Shown here in pieces: positions 24,873-31,658 of a stretch of DNA of 33,177 nt. This DNA comes from Lachnospiraceae bacterium (GTDB taxonomy: Bacteria; Bacillota; Clostridia; Lachnospirales; Lachnospiraceae): positions 1-33,177 of the forward strand of contig JAFSZZ010000167.1 of assembly GCA_017458765.1 (NCBI GenBank), read 5' to 3'. A program made the position numbers and the translations under genes. The notes under the pieces were generated by a model. The model was given only the letters and a program-made list of their open reading frames with translations. It was not told the DNA's origin and searched no databases. How positions within the stretch are numbered: the stretch's first letter is position 1; each line of letters begins with the position of its first letter.

Positions 24873-25973
24873 ATGAAATTTAAATCGAAATTTACATTAT
24901 ATTCTTTTTTATCCGTTTTACTGCCAAGTGTTTTAACCGCTGTTGTATATCTGGTGGTTGACTATCTGCGGGAAATGTCTTTCAGAAAACAGCTTGGAAT
25001 GGATGAAGTGTATGACTTTCGGATAATCATACCTATAATAGCAGTCATTCTGATCACTGTTTCTGTTTCCACGATGCTGGTTAATCATTTTTGGATCAAA
25101 CCCGTCAATAAACTGAATGAAGCGATAAAGCTCGTCTCGCAGGGAGACCTTGATTTTACCGTTGAAGAAACGGGAAGGGGTGAGATGGGCAGGATGATAA
25201 GTAATTTTGAGGATATGCGAAAGCGCCTTAAAGAATCGCTTGACGAGAGACTGAGGGACGAGAAGGAGAGCAGGGAGCTCATCAGCAACATATCCCATGA
25301 TCTGAAGACGCCTATTACAGCGATCAAGGGATATGTTGAGGGTATAATGGATGGTGTGGCCGATTCGCCCGAGAAGATGGATAAGTATTTAAGAACCATA
25401 TATAATAAGGCAAACGATATGACGCACCTCATTAATGAACTTACGGTATATTCACAGATAGACACAAACAGGATCCCTTATAATTTTCACCGCCTTAATG
25501 TGGTGGATTATTTTAATGACTGTGCTGATGAATTGGGGCTTGAACTTGAAGAAAAGGGGATTAGTTTTGAATATACCAATGATGTATCATCTGATGTACT
25601 GATAATCTCCGACCCTGAGCAGCTAAGGCGGGTGATCAACAATATAATAGGTAATTCGGTCAAATATATGGACCGTGAGAACGGGAAGATTTCGATAGCT
25701 GTAACAGATATCAGTGATTCGGTAAGGGTTGAGATAGCTGATAACGGCCGGGGGATCGCAAAAGAGGATCTCCCGAATATTTTTGACAGGTTTTACAGGA
25801 CTGACGCTTCCAGGAATTCATCACAGGGAGGCAGCGGTATAGGGCTATCCATTGTAAAGAAGATAATAGAGGATCACAGTGGTTATATCTGGGCGACCAG
25901 TGAGGAAGGAAAAGGAACAACAATGCATTTCGTTTTACGAAAATACTCAAAAAGAGAAGAGGAGGAAGTATAA
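24873..25973 (+). CDS. HAMP-domain sensor histidine kinase
   Basis: A 366-residue class I kinase. Two membrane segments (about 9-30 and 50-70) flank a very short, ~20-residue outer loop, so sensing is probably within the membrane or by a partner. HAMP follows at about 70-125, with 'PVNKLNEAIKLVSQGDLDF'. HisKA has His142 in 'SNISHDLKTPITAIKGY'. HATPase_c has 'NNIIGNSVKYMD', 'DNGRGI' and 'GGSGIGLSIVKKI'. It is followed directly by its regulator: TAA then ATG, with no gap. The small loop resembles intramembrane-sensing kinases of the antibiotic-response type (inference). Confidence 0.93.
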   Translation: MKFKSKFTLYSFLSVLLPSVLTAVVYLVVDYLREMSFRKQLGMDEVYDFRIIIPIIAVILITVSVSTMLVNHFWIKPVNKLNEAIKLVSQGDLDFTVEETGRGEMGRMISNFEDMRKRLKESLDERLRDEKESRELISNISHDLKTPITAIKGYVEGIMDGVADSPEKMDKYLRTIYNKANDMTHLINELTVYSQIDTNRIPYNFHRLNVVDYFNDCADELGLELEEKGISFEYTNDVSSDVLIISDPEQLRRVINNIIGNSVKYMDRENGKISIAVTDISDSVRVEIADNGRGIAKEDLPNIFDRFYRTDASRNSSQGGSGIGLSIVKKIIEDHSGYIWATSEEGKGTTMHFVLRKYSKREEEEV

Positions 25974-26663
25974 ATGAGCGAAATACTTATAATAGAGGAT
26001 GAGGAAGCTATTGCCGAACTGGAGAAGGATTATCTCGAACTGTCCGGTTTTGGGATAACAATTGAAAATGACGGAAATAAGGGACTGGAACTGGCTCTTA
26101 AGAAGGATTTTGACCTTGTGATACTTGATCTTATGCTCCCCGGAACCGATGGTTTCGAAATATGCAGACAGATAAGGCAGAATAAGGATCTTCCAATAAT
26201 AATGGTTTCGGCCAAGAAGGATGAGATAGATAAGATAAGAGGGTTAGGTTTGGGGGCGGATGATTATATGACCAAGCCGTTTTCGCCTTCTGAACTGGTG
26301 GCAAGAGCAAATGCACATATTGCCAGATATCAGCGGCTTGTCGGAAGTAATGCAAATAATAACGAGATAATAGAGATCAGAGGTCTTAAGATAGATAAGA
26401 CTGCAAGAAGGGTATATATCGACGGCGAAGAGAAGACATTCACGACCAAGGAGTTCGACCTGCTGACTTTCCTTGCGCAGAATCCCAACCATGTTTATAC
26501 CAAGGAAGAGCTTTTCAGAAATATCTGGGATATGGAATCCATAGGAGGTATCGCCACCGTTACCGTACATATAAAGAAGATACGAGAGAAGATAGAATTT
26601 GATACGAGCAATCCGCAGTATATCGAGACTATCTGGGGTGTGGGCTACCGCTTTAAGATTTGA
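25974..26663 (+). CDS. OmpR-family response regulator
   Basis: A 229-residue regulator. REC (1-115) has Asp52 in 'LVILDLMLPGTDGFEI' and Lys in 'YMTKPFSP'. The winged-helix trans_reg_C domain (about 130-228) has 'FTTKEFDLLTFLAQNPNHVYTKEEL' and ends 'ETIWGVGYRFKI'. AGGAGG lies before the ATG within the end of the kinase gene. It is the likely partner of the preceding kinase. A direct-repeat element just downstream (26670-26687) could be a target. Confidence 0.95.
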   Translation: MSEILIIEDEEAIAELEKDYLELSGFGITIENDGNKGLELALKKDFDLVILDLMLPGTDGFEICRQIRQNKDLPIIMVSAKKDEIDKIRGLGLGADDYMTKPFSPSELVARANAHIARYQRLVGSNANNNEIIEIRGLKIDKTARRVYIDGEEKTFTTKEFDLLTFLAQNPNHVYTKEELFRNIWDMESIGGIATVTVHIKKIREKIEFDTSNPQYIETIWGVGYRFKI

Positions 26664-26669
26664 TCCGTA

Positions 26670-26722
26670 TTTTAATGATTTTTTAATCTTTCTTCAAAGA
26701 TGACTTAAGAAATTAATAGTAT
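26670..26722 (+). promoter_or_regulatory. Candidate OmpR-type operator and activated promoter before the DUF4342 operon
   Basis: TTTTAAT occurs at 26670-26676 and again at 26681-26687, exactly 11 nt apart, the phasing typical of OmpR-family dimer sites. Downstream a weak -35 TTCAAA (26693-26698) and -10 TAGTAT (26717-26722) are 18 nt apart. The repeats would lie around -60 to -40 of that promoter, a usual activator position. The regulator could be the one encoded upstream or the one inside the operon. Confidence 0.45.
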
Positions 26723-26791
26723 CTTACATATTGTCGAGAGACAAACCGGTTTGAAACAGAAAATAATTTGAAGAAAGATGAGGATAGAAAA

Positions 26792-27319
26792 ATGGATGAA
26801 TTTGAAAAGGTTGAAAAGTTAAGGCAGAGAGCTAACGTATCTTATGAGGAAGCCAAGAAGGCACTTGACGAGGCAAACGGAGATGTGCTTGACGCGATGC
26901 TTGCACTGGAAGCACAGGGCAAGGTAAGCCCGGATGAGCAGTCGACACATTCAACAACCTATGATGAGCAGAAGGATTATGTAAGTGTCCGCGATACCGT
27001 TGACAGTCAGGATGAGAAGAACAAGAGGACTCTCGGGCAGAAGATCAAGTATCTGTGCAAGCTTATCTGGTTAAAGTGCAGGAACAACAAGTTCACTGTA
27101 GAGCGCAGGGAAGAGAGGATAATATCGATACCGGTATGGGTACTCCTGTTAGCGATAATATTCGCCTTCTGGACAGTAGGTGTGATAATGATAGTAGGAC
27201 TGTTCTTCGACTGCAGATATGCGATAGTAGGTCCGGATGACTTAAGTGCCATCAATAATGTTATGGATAAGGCAGGAGATGTTGTAGATAAGGTTAAGGA
27301 TGAAGTAAACAACCTTTGA
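26792..27319 (+). CDS. DUF4342 membrane protein with UBA-like N-terminus
   Basis: A 175-residue protein. The first ~45 residues form a UBA/TS-N-like three-helix pattern, 'VEKLRQRANVSYEEAKKALDEANGDVLDAMLALE'. A polar linker and a basic stretch follow, then one strong hydrophobic segment at about 112-138 in 'ISIPVWVLLLAIIFAFWTVGVIMIVGLFF', and a short amphipathic acidic tail. The ATG at 26792 has AGGA 7 nt upstream and is preferred to the in-frame TTG at 26768. It is followed by a response regulator and a kinase with close spacing, so it probably belongs to that signalling unit as an accessory or a target. Biochemical function of DUF4342 is unknown to me. Confidence 0.8.
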   Translation: MDEFEKVEKLRQRANVSYEEAKKALDEANGDVLDAMLALEAQGKVSPDEQSTHSTTYDEQKDYVSVRDTVDSQDEKNKRTLGQKIKYLCKLIWLKCRNNKFTVERREERIISIPVWVLLLAIIFAFWTVGVIMIVGLFFDCRYAIVGPDDLSAINNVMDKAGDVVDKVKDEVNNL

Positions 27320-27332
27320 TAAAGGAGTGCAT

Positions 27333-28082
27333 ATGCAGGCACATATTCTTGTTGTTGAAGATGAAGAAAAACTCGCAAGATTCGTTGAGCTTGAGCTTGA
27401 GCATGAAGGCTATAAGGTGAGTAAGGCATTCGACGGCAGAACGGCGCTTGAAATGGCCGGCAGGAAGGAATACGATCTGATCCTTTTGGATATCATGCTT
27501 CCCGAGCTCAACGGACTTGAGGTTCTAAGGCGTCTTAAGCAGGATGGCAGGGATATCGCACCTGTTATTCTTGTTACCGCGAGGGATGCAGTCATGGATA
27601 AGGTATCCGGACTTGATGCCGGAGCAGTTGATTATATAACCAAGCCTTTTGCCATAGAAGAACTGCTGGCAAGGATCAGGGTTGCGCTTAAGATGCATTC
27701 AAGGCTCACCGATCTGGAGCAGCAGAGCATACAGGCATCGGCGGGTCCGGTTAATGCAGGTGATAAAGAGACCCCGGAGGAAGGCGAATATAAGTGGAAT
27801 AAGCTGATCCTTAATGATAAGAAGCACACGGTAAAATACGACGGACACGATATAACCCTTACAAACAGGGAATTCCTCATGTTAAGGACCCTGCTTGAGA
27901 ATAAGGATATCGTAATGACAAGGGATACCCTGCTTGAGAAGGTGTGTGGTTATGATTATATCGGGGAGACGAATGTGGTCGATGTCTATATCCGCTTCCT
28001 TCGCTCGAAGATAGATGAGGTATATGATATCAAGATGATACAGACGGTCAGAGGAGTGGGATATGTCATCAAGTCTGAATAA
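27333..28082 (+). CDS. OmpR-family response regulator of the DUF4342 operon
   Basis: A 249-residue regulator. REC (about 1-118) has Asp53 in 'LILLDIMLPELNGLEV' and 'YITKPFAIEELLARIR'. A ~35-residue linker, longer than usual, leads to a winged-helix domain with 'LTNREFLMLRTLLENKDIVMTRDTLLEKV' and ends 'IQTVRGVGYVIK'. AAAGGAG (27321-27327) lies 5 nt before the ATG at 27333, which decides against the GTG at 27327. The kinase gene starts inside its last codons (20-nt overlap), so the pair is translationally coupled. Confidence 0.95.
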   Translation: MQAHILVVEDEEKLARFVELELEHEGYKVSKAFDGRTALEMAGRKEYDLILLDIMLPELNGLEVLRRLKQDGRDIAPVILVTARDAVMDKVSGLDAGAVDYITKPFAIEELLARIRVALKMHSRLTDLEQQSIQASAGPVNAGDKETPEEGEYKWNKLILNDKKHTVKYDGHDITLTNREFLMLRTLLENKDIVMTRDTLLEKVCGYDYIGETNVVDVYIRFLRSKIDEVYDIKMIQTVRGVGYVIKSE

Positions 28083-29325
28083 TTCGGAAACGGGACGGAT
28101 GACATCTATAACCCGCAGGATACACGGACTGTGGGTAAGAGAGAAGCTTAAGAGGATTTTTTACGAGGATCTGCTGATCGCGGTCATAATGCAGATATTT
28201 TTTGTCATATCGAACGCATACAGAAGTTACGGTGACCGGTTTATCTCCCATTATTCGGACAGATGGAGGGAGGTTGAAACACTTCCCGGCAGGGAAAGCT
28301 TCGATGAGTTCCTCGATATCATAAGTGAACTGTTCACGTCGCAGTCCATGAGATTGTTCTATATTTATATGGGTATCGCGCTTTTTGCGATGCTTACGGT
28401 CCAGCTTCTCGCTTTACTTATAGAATATCCGTTTGATAATAAGAAAATAAGAAAAATACTCCGGCCTATCAATGAGATAGCACTTAAGGCCGATGAGCTG
28501 TCAAGGATGACCTTTGATGATGAAGATAAGTACAGGGTCATCGAGGATGCGATCAGTAATCTTGAACCCGGCGAGAACGAGAAGTTAAGCTTCAATAATT
28601 CCGATCTGCAGGGTGTGGAAGCTGCCATGAACAACCTTCTTACGAGGATGAGGGAGAGTTACAGGCAGCAGGCGCGTTTTGTAAACGATGCTTCACATGA
28701 ACTCAGGACGCCGATAGCGGTCATTCAGGGATACACGAGCATGCTGGAGCGCTGGGGACGTAACGATGAGAAGGTCCTTGAAGAGTCAATAACCGCGATC
28801 TCCCACGAAGCCGAACATATGAAGCATCTCGTGGAACAGCTGCTCTTCCTTGCAAGGGGCGACAGCGGCAAAACGGTACTTGAACTTAAGGAAGTATCCT
28901 TAAATGCGATGATGCAGGAAATATACGAAGAATCGCTCATGATCGACGAATCGCATCCCTACAGATACAGGGCATCGGAAGAGGAAATAAGCATTGAAGC
29001 CGATGAAGGGCTTTTGAAACAGGCTGTGAGGATCCTCATAGATAATGCCGCAAAATATACCGCGCAGGGAGACGAGATCATCCTGTCGGTCGGAAGGACC
29101 GATGAGAACAGACCGTATCTGAGGGTTCAGGATACCGGTATAGGAATGGCAGATGCAGATATGGAGCATATGTTTGAGCGCTTCTACCGTGCGGATGAGG
29201 CAAGGAATACGGAAGGCACAGGTCTTGGCCTGTCGATAGCCAAATGGATAGTTGATAAACATAAAGGTCACTTCGAGATAACCTCGGTGACCGGACTTGG
29301 AACAAGGATAAGCATAGTCCTGTAG
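28063..29325 (+). CDS. Sensor histidine kinase of the DUF4342 operon
   Basis: A 420-residue kinase. Two membrane segments (about 32-48 and 97-122) bracket an outer domain of about 50 residues. A HAMP-like linker follows (about 125-205). HisKA has His212 in 'NDASHELRTPIAVIQGYTSM'. HATPase_c has 'ILIDNAAKYTAQGDE', 'VQDTGIGM' and 'GTGLGLSIAKWI'. GAGGAG (28051-28056) precedes the ATG. Its last codons form the left arm of a terminator, so transcription ends right at the gene end. Confidence 0.95.
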   Translation: MSSSLNNSETGRMTSITRRIHGLWVREKLKRIFYEDLLIAVIMQIFFVISNAYRSYGDRFISHYSDRWREVETLPGRESFDEFLDIISELFTSQSMRLFYIYMGIALFAMLTVQLLALLIEYPFDNKKIRKILRPINEIALKADELSRMTFDDEDKYRVIEDAISNLEPGENEKLSFNNSDLQGVEAAMNNLLTRMRESYRQQARFVNDASHELRTPIAVIQGYTSMLERWGRNDEKVLEESITAISHEAEHMKHLVEQLLFLARGDSGKTVLELKEVSLNAMMQEIYEESLMIDESHPYRYRASEEEISIEADEGLLKQAVRILIDNAAKYTAQGDEIILSVGRTDENRPYLRVQDTGIGMADADMEHMFERFYRADEARNTEGTGLGLSIAKWIVDKHKGHFEITSVTGLGTRISIVL

Positions 29326-29350
29326 GTTGTGCTTATCCTTGTTTTATTTT
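29304..29350 (+). terminator. Intrinsic terminator overlapping the kinase stop codon
   Basis: An 11-bp perfect stem AAGGATAAGCA (29304-29314) / TGCTTATCCTT (29330-29340) with a 15-nt loop containing the TAG stop, followed by GTTTTATTTT. The left arm is coding sequence. Confidence 0.92.
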
Positions 29351-29351
29351 A

Positions 29352-29360
29352 TGATATAAT
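29352..29360 (+). promoter_or_regulatory. Extended -10 promoter of trmO
   Basis: TGATATAAT directly follows the T tract of the kinase terminator. There is no good -35 element at 16-18 nt upstream, as is common for extended -10 promoters. The predicted leader is about 26 nt. Confidence 0.55.
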
Positions 29361-29392
29361 ACACTTTGAGATAACGCGGAAGGACTGGCAGG

Positions 29393-30076
29393 ATGCGGGA
29401 ACTTAAGACGATAGCACGTATATATACGGATTTTCCGGAGAAATTCGGTATTCCGAGACAGAGCGGGATAGTTAAGGAGCTTACGGGCAGGATAGAATTT
29501 GAACCGCCGTACAGGAATCCCGATGCGGTAAGAGGGATAGAAGGATTTGATTATCTGTGGCTGCTGTGGGGGTTTGAGGTCGGTGTGGATAACGGATTTA
29601 AGGCCACAGTCCGCCCGCCGAGGCTTGGCGGTAACGAGAGGATGGGAGTGTTTGCGACGCGCTCTCCTTTCCGTCCGAATCATATCGGTCTTTCGTCGGT
29701 CAGGCTCGAGCGTGTTGATATGACCGATAAAGGTGCGGTTTTATATGTTTCCGGAATAGATATGCGCGATAATACCCCGATATATGATATAAAGCCATAT
29801 TTAAGTTATACGGATTCGCATGAAGGCGCAAGGAGCGGCTTTGTAAAAGATGAAGGATCGATGGCTCTTGAGGTGGATTTTCCCGAAGATATGCTGGCAA
29901 TGCTGCCGCCGGATAAGAGAGAAGCGGCCACGGCAATGCTTCGGGAAGATATAAGACCGTCATATCAGGATGATCCGGAAAGGGAATACGGAGTGAGCTT
30001 TGCAGGGTATGATCTTAAGTTCAGGGTTGATGGCAGGGTGCTTAGGGTTACCGGTGTGAAGCAGATGAGGGACTGA
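29393..30076 (+). CDS. trmO: tRNA (N6-threonylcarbamoyladenosine-37-N6)-methyltransferase TrmO
   Basis: A 227-residue member of the TsaA/TrmO family, which methylates t6A37 of certain tRNAs with SAM to tune decoding of ACC/ACY codons. The N-terminal beta-barrel domain has 'IARIYTDFPEKFGIPRQSG', 'GIEGFDYLWLLWGFE' and the hallmark 'TRSPFRPNHIGLSSVRLERV'. 'GIDMRDNTPIYDIKPYLSYTDS' completes the core. The C-terminal ~70 residues correspond to the accessory domain found in the long form of the family. AAGGA precedes the ATG. Thirty-seven nt separate it from the channel gene, with no terminator, so the two are probably cotranscribed. Confidence 0.92.
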   Translation: MRELKTIARIYTDFPEKFGIPRQSGIVKELTGRIEFEPPYRNPDAVRGIEGFDYLWLLWGFEVGVDNGFKATVRPPRLGGNERMGVFATRSPFRPNHIGLSSVRLERVDMTDKGAVLYVSGIDMRDNTPIYDIKPYLSYTDSHEGARSGFVKDEGSMALEVDFPEDMLAMLPPDKREAATAMLREDIRPSYQDDPEREYGVSFAGYDLKFRVDGRVLRVTGVKQMRD

Positions 30077-30113
30077 TCCCGGGAATAAAGTACGACGGCT
30101 TAAGGGAGATAAG

Positions 30114-31082
30114 ATGGATAAAAGAAAACGGATATTCAATATAATCGAGATAGGAAACAAGGATGATGTGCCGAGTGCTATGTTTGACAGGTTCATCGTG
30201 GTGGTCATCTTCGTAAACCTTATAGTTACGCTGATGCAGACCTTCGATCAGTTCGCTCCCTACATGGAGATACTGGATGCATTAGAATTGATAACTATCG
30301 TTATATTTACTGTAGAGTACATATTAAGGGTGTGGACTGCGGATTATCTGTATCCGGATGAGAAGGCGAAATGGAAGGCGAGGCTTAAGTTTGCCGTGTC
30401 CGCATACGGTCTCATCGATCTGTTTTCGATAATCCCTTACTTTCTGCCCTTCGTTTTCCCGGCGGGAGCTGTGGCGTTCAGGATATTCAGGGTGATAAGG
30501 ATATTCAGGCTGTTCAGGATAAATGCCCAGTATGATGCGTTTAACGTGATCACGAACGTTCTTAAGGAGAAGAAGAATCAGCTTATCTCATCCGTATGCA
30601 TGATATTCATCCTGATGCTTGCATCATCCCTGTGTATGTACAGCCTGGAGCATGAAGCACAGCCGGATCAGTTCAAAAACGCATTTTCGGGGATCTGGTG
30701 GTCGGTTTCCACGCTGCTTACCGTGGGTTACGGAGATATTTATCCGGTCACAGTGGCAGGAAAGGTAATGGCGATCATCATATCCTTCCTCGGAGTGGGC
30801 ATGGTAGCGGTCCCTACAGGAATAATATCGGCCGGTTTTGTTGAGCAGTATACGGAAATGAAAGTCATGGGTGAACCTCTCCGGGAGACAGGTGTCAAGT
30901 ATATAACATCGAGGATAGGATCCGAAAACAGGTGGGTGGGGAAACGCATAAATGAGGTGGAATTCATGCCCGATATGGTGCCCATAATGGTCATGCGGGG
31001 GGACCAAAAACTTGTCCCAAACGATGATTTAATATTTGAAGAAAATGATATTCTGGTATTGTGCGTGAATACGCTTAATTGA
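30114..31082 (+). CDS. Voltage-gated potassium channel with C-terminal TrkA-C domain
   Basis: A 322-residue Kv-type ion channel. Six membrane helices: S1 about 24-43, S2 about 56-75, S3 about 98-118, and an S4-like voltage sensor with regularly spaced arginines in 'FRIFRVIRIFRLFRI' at about 122-137. S5 is at about 155-173. The pore helix and filter 'STLLTVGYGDIYP' are followed by S6, 'VMAIIISFLGVGMVAVPTGI'. The last ~60 residues, 'RWVGKRINEVEFMPDMVPIMVMRG ... LIFEENDILVLC', fit an RCK_C/TrkA-C ligand-binding module, suggesting gating by a small molecule or nucleotide as well as voltage (inference). The predicted complex is a homotetramer in the cytoplasmic membrane. AGGGAG precedes the ATG. 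Confidence 0.9.
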   Translation: MDKRKRIFNIIEIGNKDDVPSAMFDRFIVVVIFVNLIVTLMQTFDQFAPYMEILDALELITIVIFTVEYILRVWTADYLYPDEKAKWKARLKFAVSAYGLIDLFSIIPYFLPFVFPAGAVAFRIFRVIRIFRLFRINAQYDAFNVITNVLKEKKNQLISSVCMIFILMLASSLCMYSLEHEAQPDQFKNAFSGIWWSVSTLLTVGYGDIYPVTVAGKVMAIIISFLGVGMVAVPTGIISAGFVEQYTEMKVMGEPLRETGVKYITSRIGSENRWVGKRINEVEFMPDMVPIMVMRGDQKLVPNDDLIFEENDILVLCVNTLN

Positions 31083-31180
31083 AGAATCCAGTATTTATGC
31101 GGGTTTGAGCCTGCTGACATTTATACAAAATAAAGGAAGACAAACGGATATAAAAAATTTAATCGGGATTTAATAAAATA

Positions 31181-31250
31181 GAAGAAGACCCAACGAAAAA
31201 TTGTGGATAACTTTGGTTAAAGCATGATTTAGTTGGGTCCTTCTTTTTTC
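31181..31250 (+). terminator. Large-loop, probably bidirectional terminator between the channel gene and a minus-strand gene
   Basis: GAAGAAGACCCAAC (31181-31194) pairs with GTTGGGTCCTTCTT (31232-31245), with one bulged C and a 37-nt loop, followed by TTTTTC. On the minus strand the same stem is followed by a T-rich stretch (CTATTTTATTAAA). The right arm overlaps the stop of the small minus-strand gene. The rest of the 146-nt gap from 31083 is A/T-rich with nothing recognised. Confidence 0.7.
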
Positions 31251-31525
31251 TTCATCACAAAAGTAGAACGGCCATATTGATCGTATTCCTTTACAATTTC
31301 ATAATCACGGCTGTTATTTATATATTTTCCCATGTCGTCGGAAGTTCCTCTGTATTTATCTATCACTTCCTGAATACGTTCCTCGGTCAGGGCCTGCGTT
31401 TTAAGATATTCCCGGATCTGAGCAGGGGTATAGCCGCTGTCGTGCAGATGCCTTATCGAGTCACCGTATGCCGCATCGAAGGCAAAGTCCGAGAGGGCTT
31501 CCCTGAAATAACTGTTTTCTCCCAT
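31229..31525 (-). CDS. Small hypothetical protein, possibly helical
   Basis: A 98-residue soluble protein I do not recognise. It has an amphipathic first half, 'FREALSDFAFDAAYGDSIRHLHDSGYTPAQIREYLKTQALTEERIQEVIDKYRG', and a C-terminal charged tail ending in 'MKKKEGPN'. The segment 'LHDSGYTPAQIREYL' looks like a small helix-turn-helix or coiled unit, but no DNA-binding family is recognised. 'ACAGGATCA' before the ATG provides a moderate ribosome site. A candidate -10 (TATGAT, 31556-31551) lies 26 nt upstream with only a weak -35. It is monocistronic between two plus-strand genes and divergent from the hybrid kinase gene. The aligned terminator and ribosome site make it credible as a gene. Confidence 0.65.
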   Translation of the reverse strand: MGENSYFREALSDFAFDAAYGDSIRHLHDSGYTPAQIREYLKTQALTEERIQEVIDKYRGTSDDMGKYINNSRDYEIVKEYDQYGRSTFVMKKKEGPN

Positions 31526-31579
31526 TGATCCTGTGTCCTTTCTTGTTTAAATCATACCCTCATGATATACTTAAACGAG

Positions 31580-31591
31580 CGGATATATCCG
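31580..31591. promoter_or_regulatory. 12-bp perfect palindrome in a divergent intergenic region
   Basis: CGGATATATCCG lies between the small minus-strand gene and the final kinase gene. It could be an operator for a dimeric regulator, but a 12-bp palindrome can also arise by chance. Confidence 0.3.
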
Positions 31592-31658
31592 TTTTCTGTT
31601 ATTTTAATATATTTTCTGACCTTTCAGAAGTCCATGATCGCCTTTTTGGAGAAATAAA

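Noticed and set aside
26686..26701. Hairpin ATCTTT-CTTC-AAAGAT as terminator after the first OmpR regulator
   Set aside because: The stem is only 6 bp and A/T-rich, with no T tract after it; it overlaps the candidate promoter region instead.
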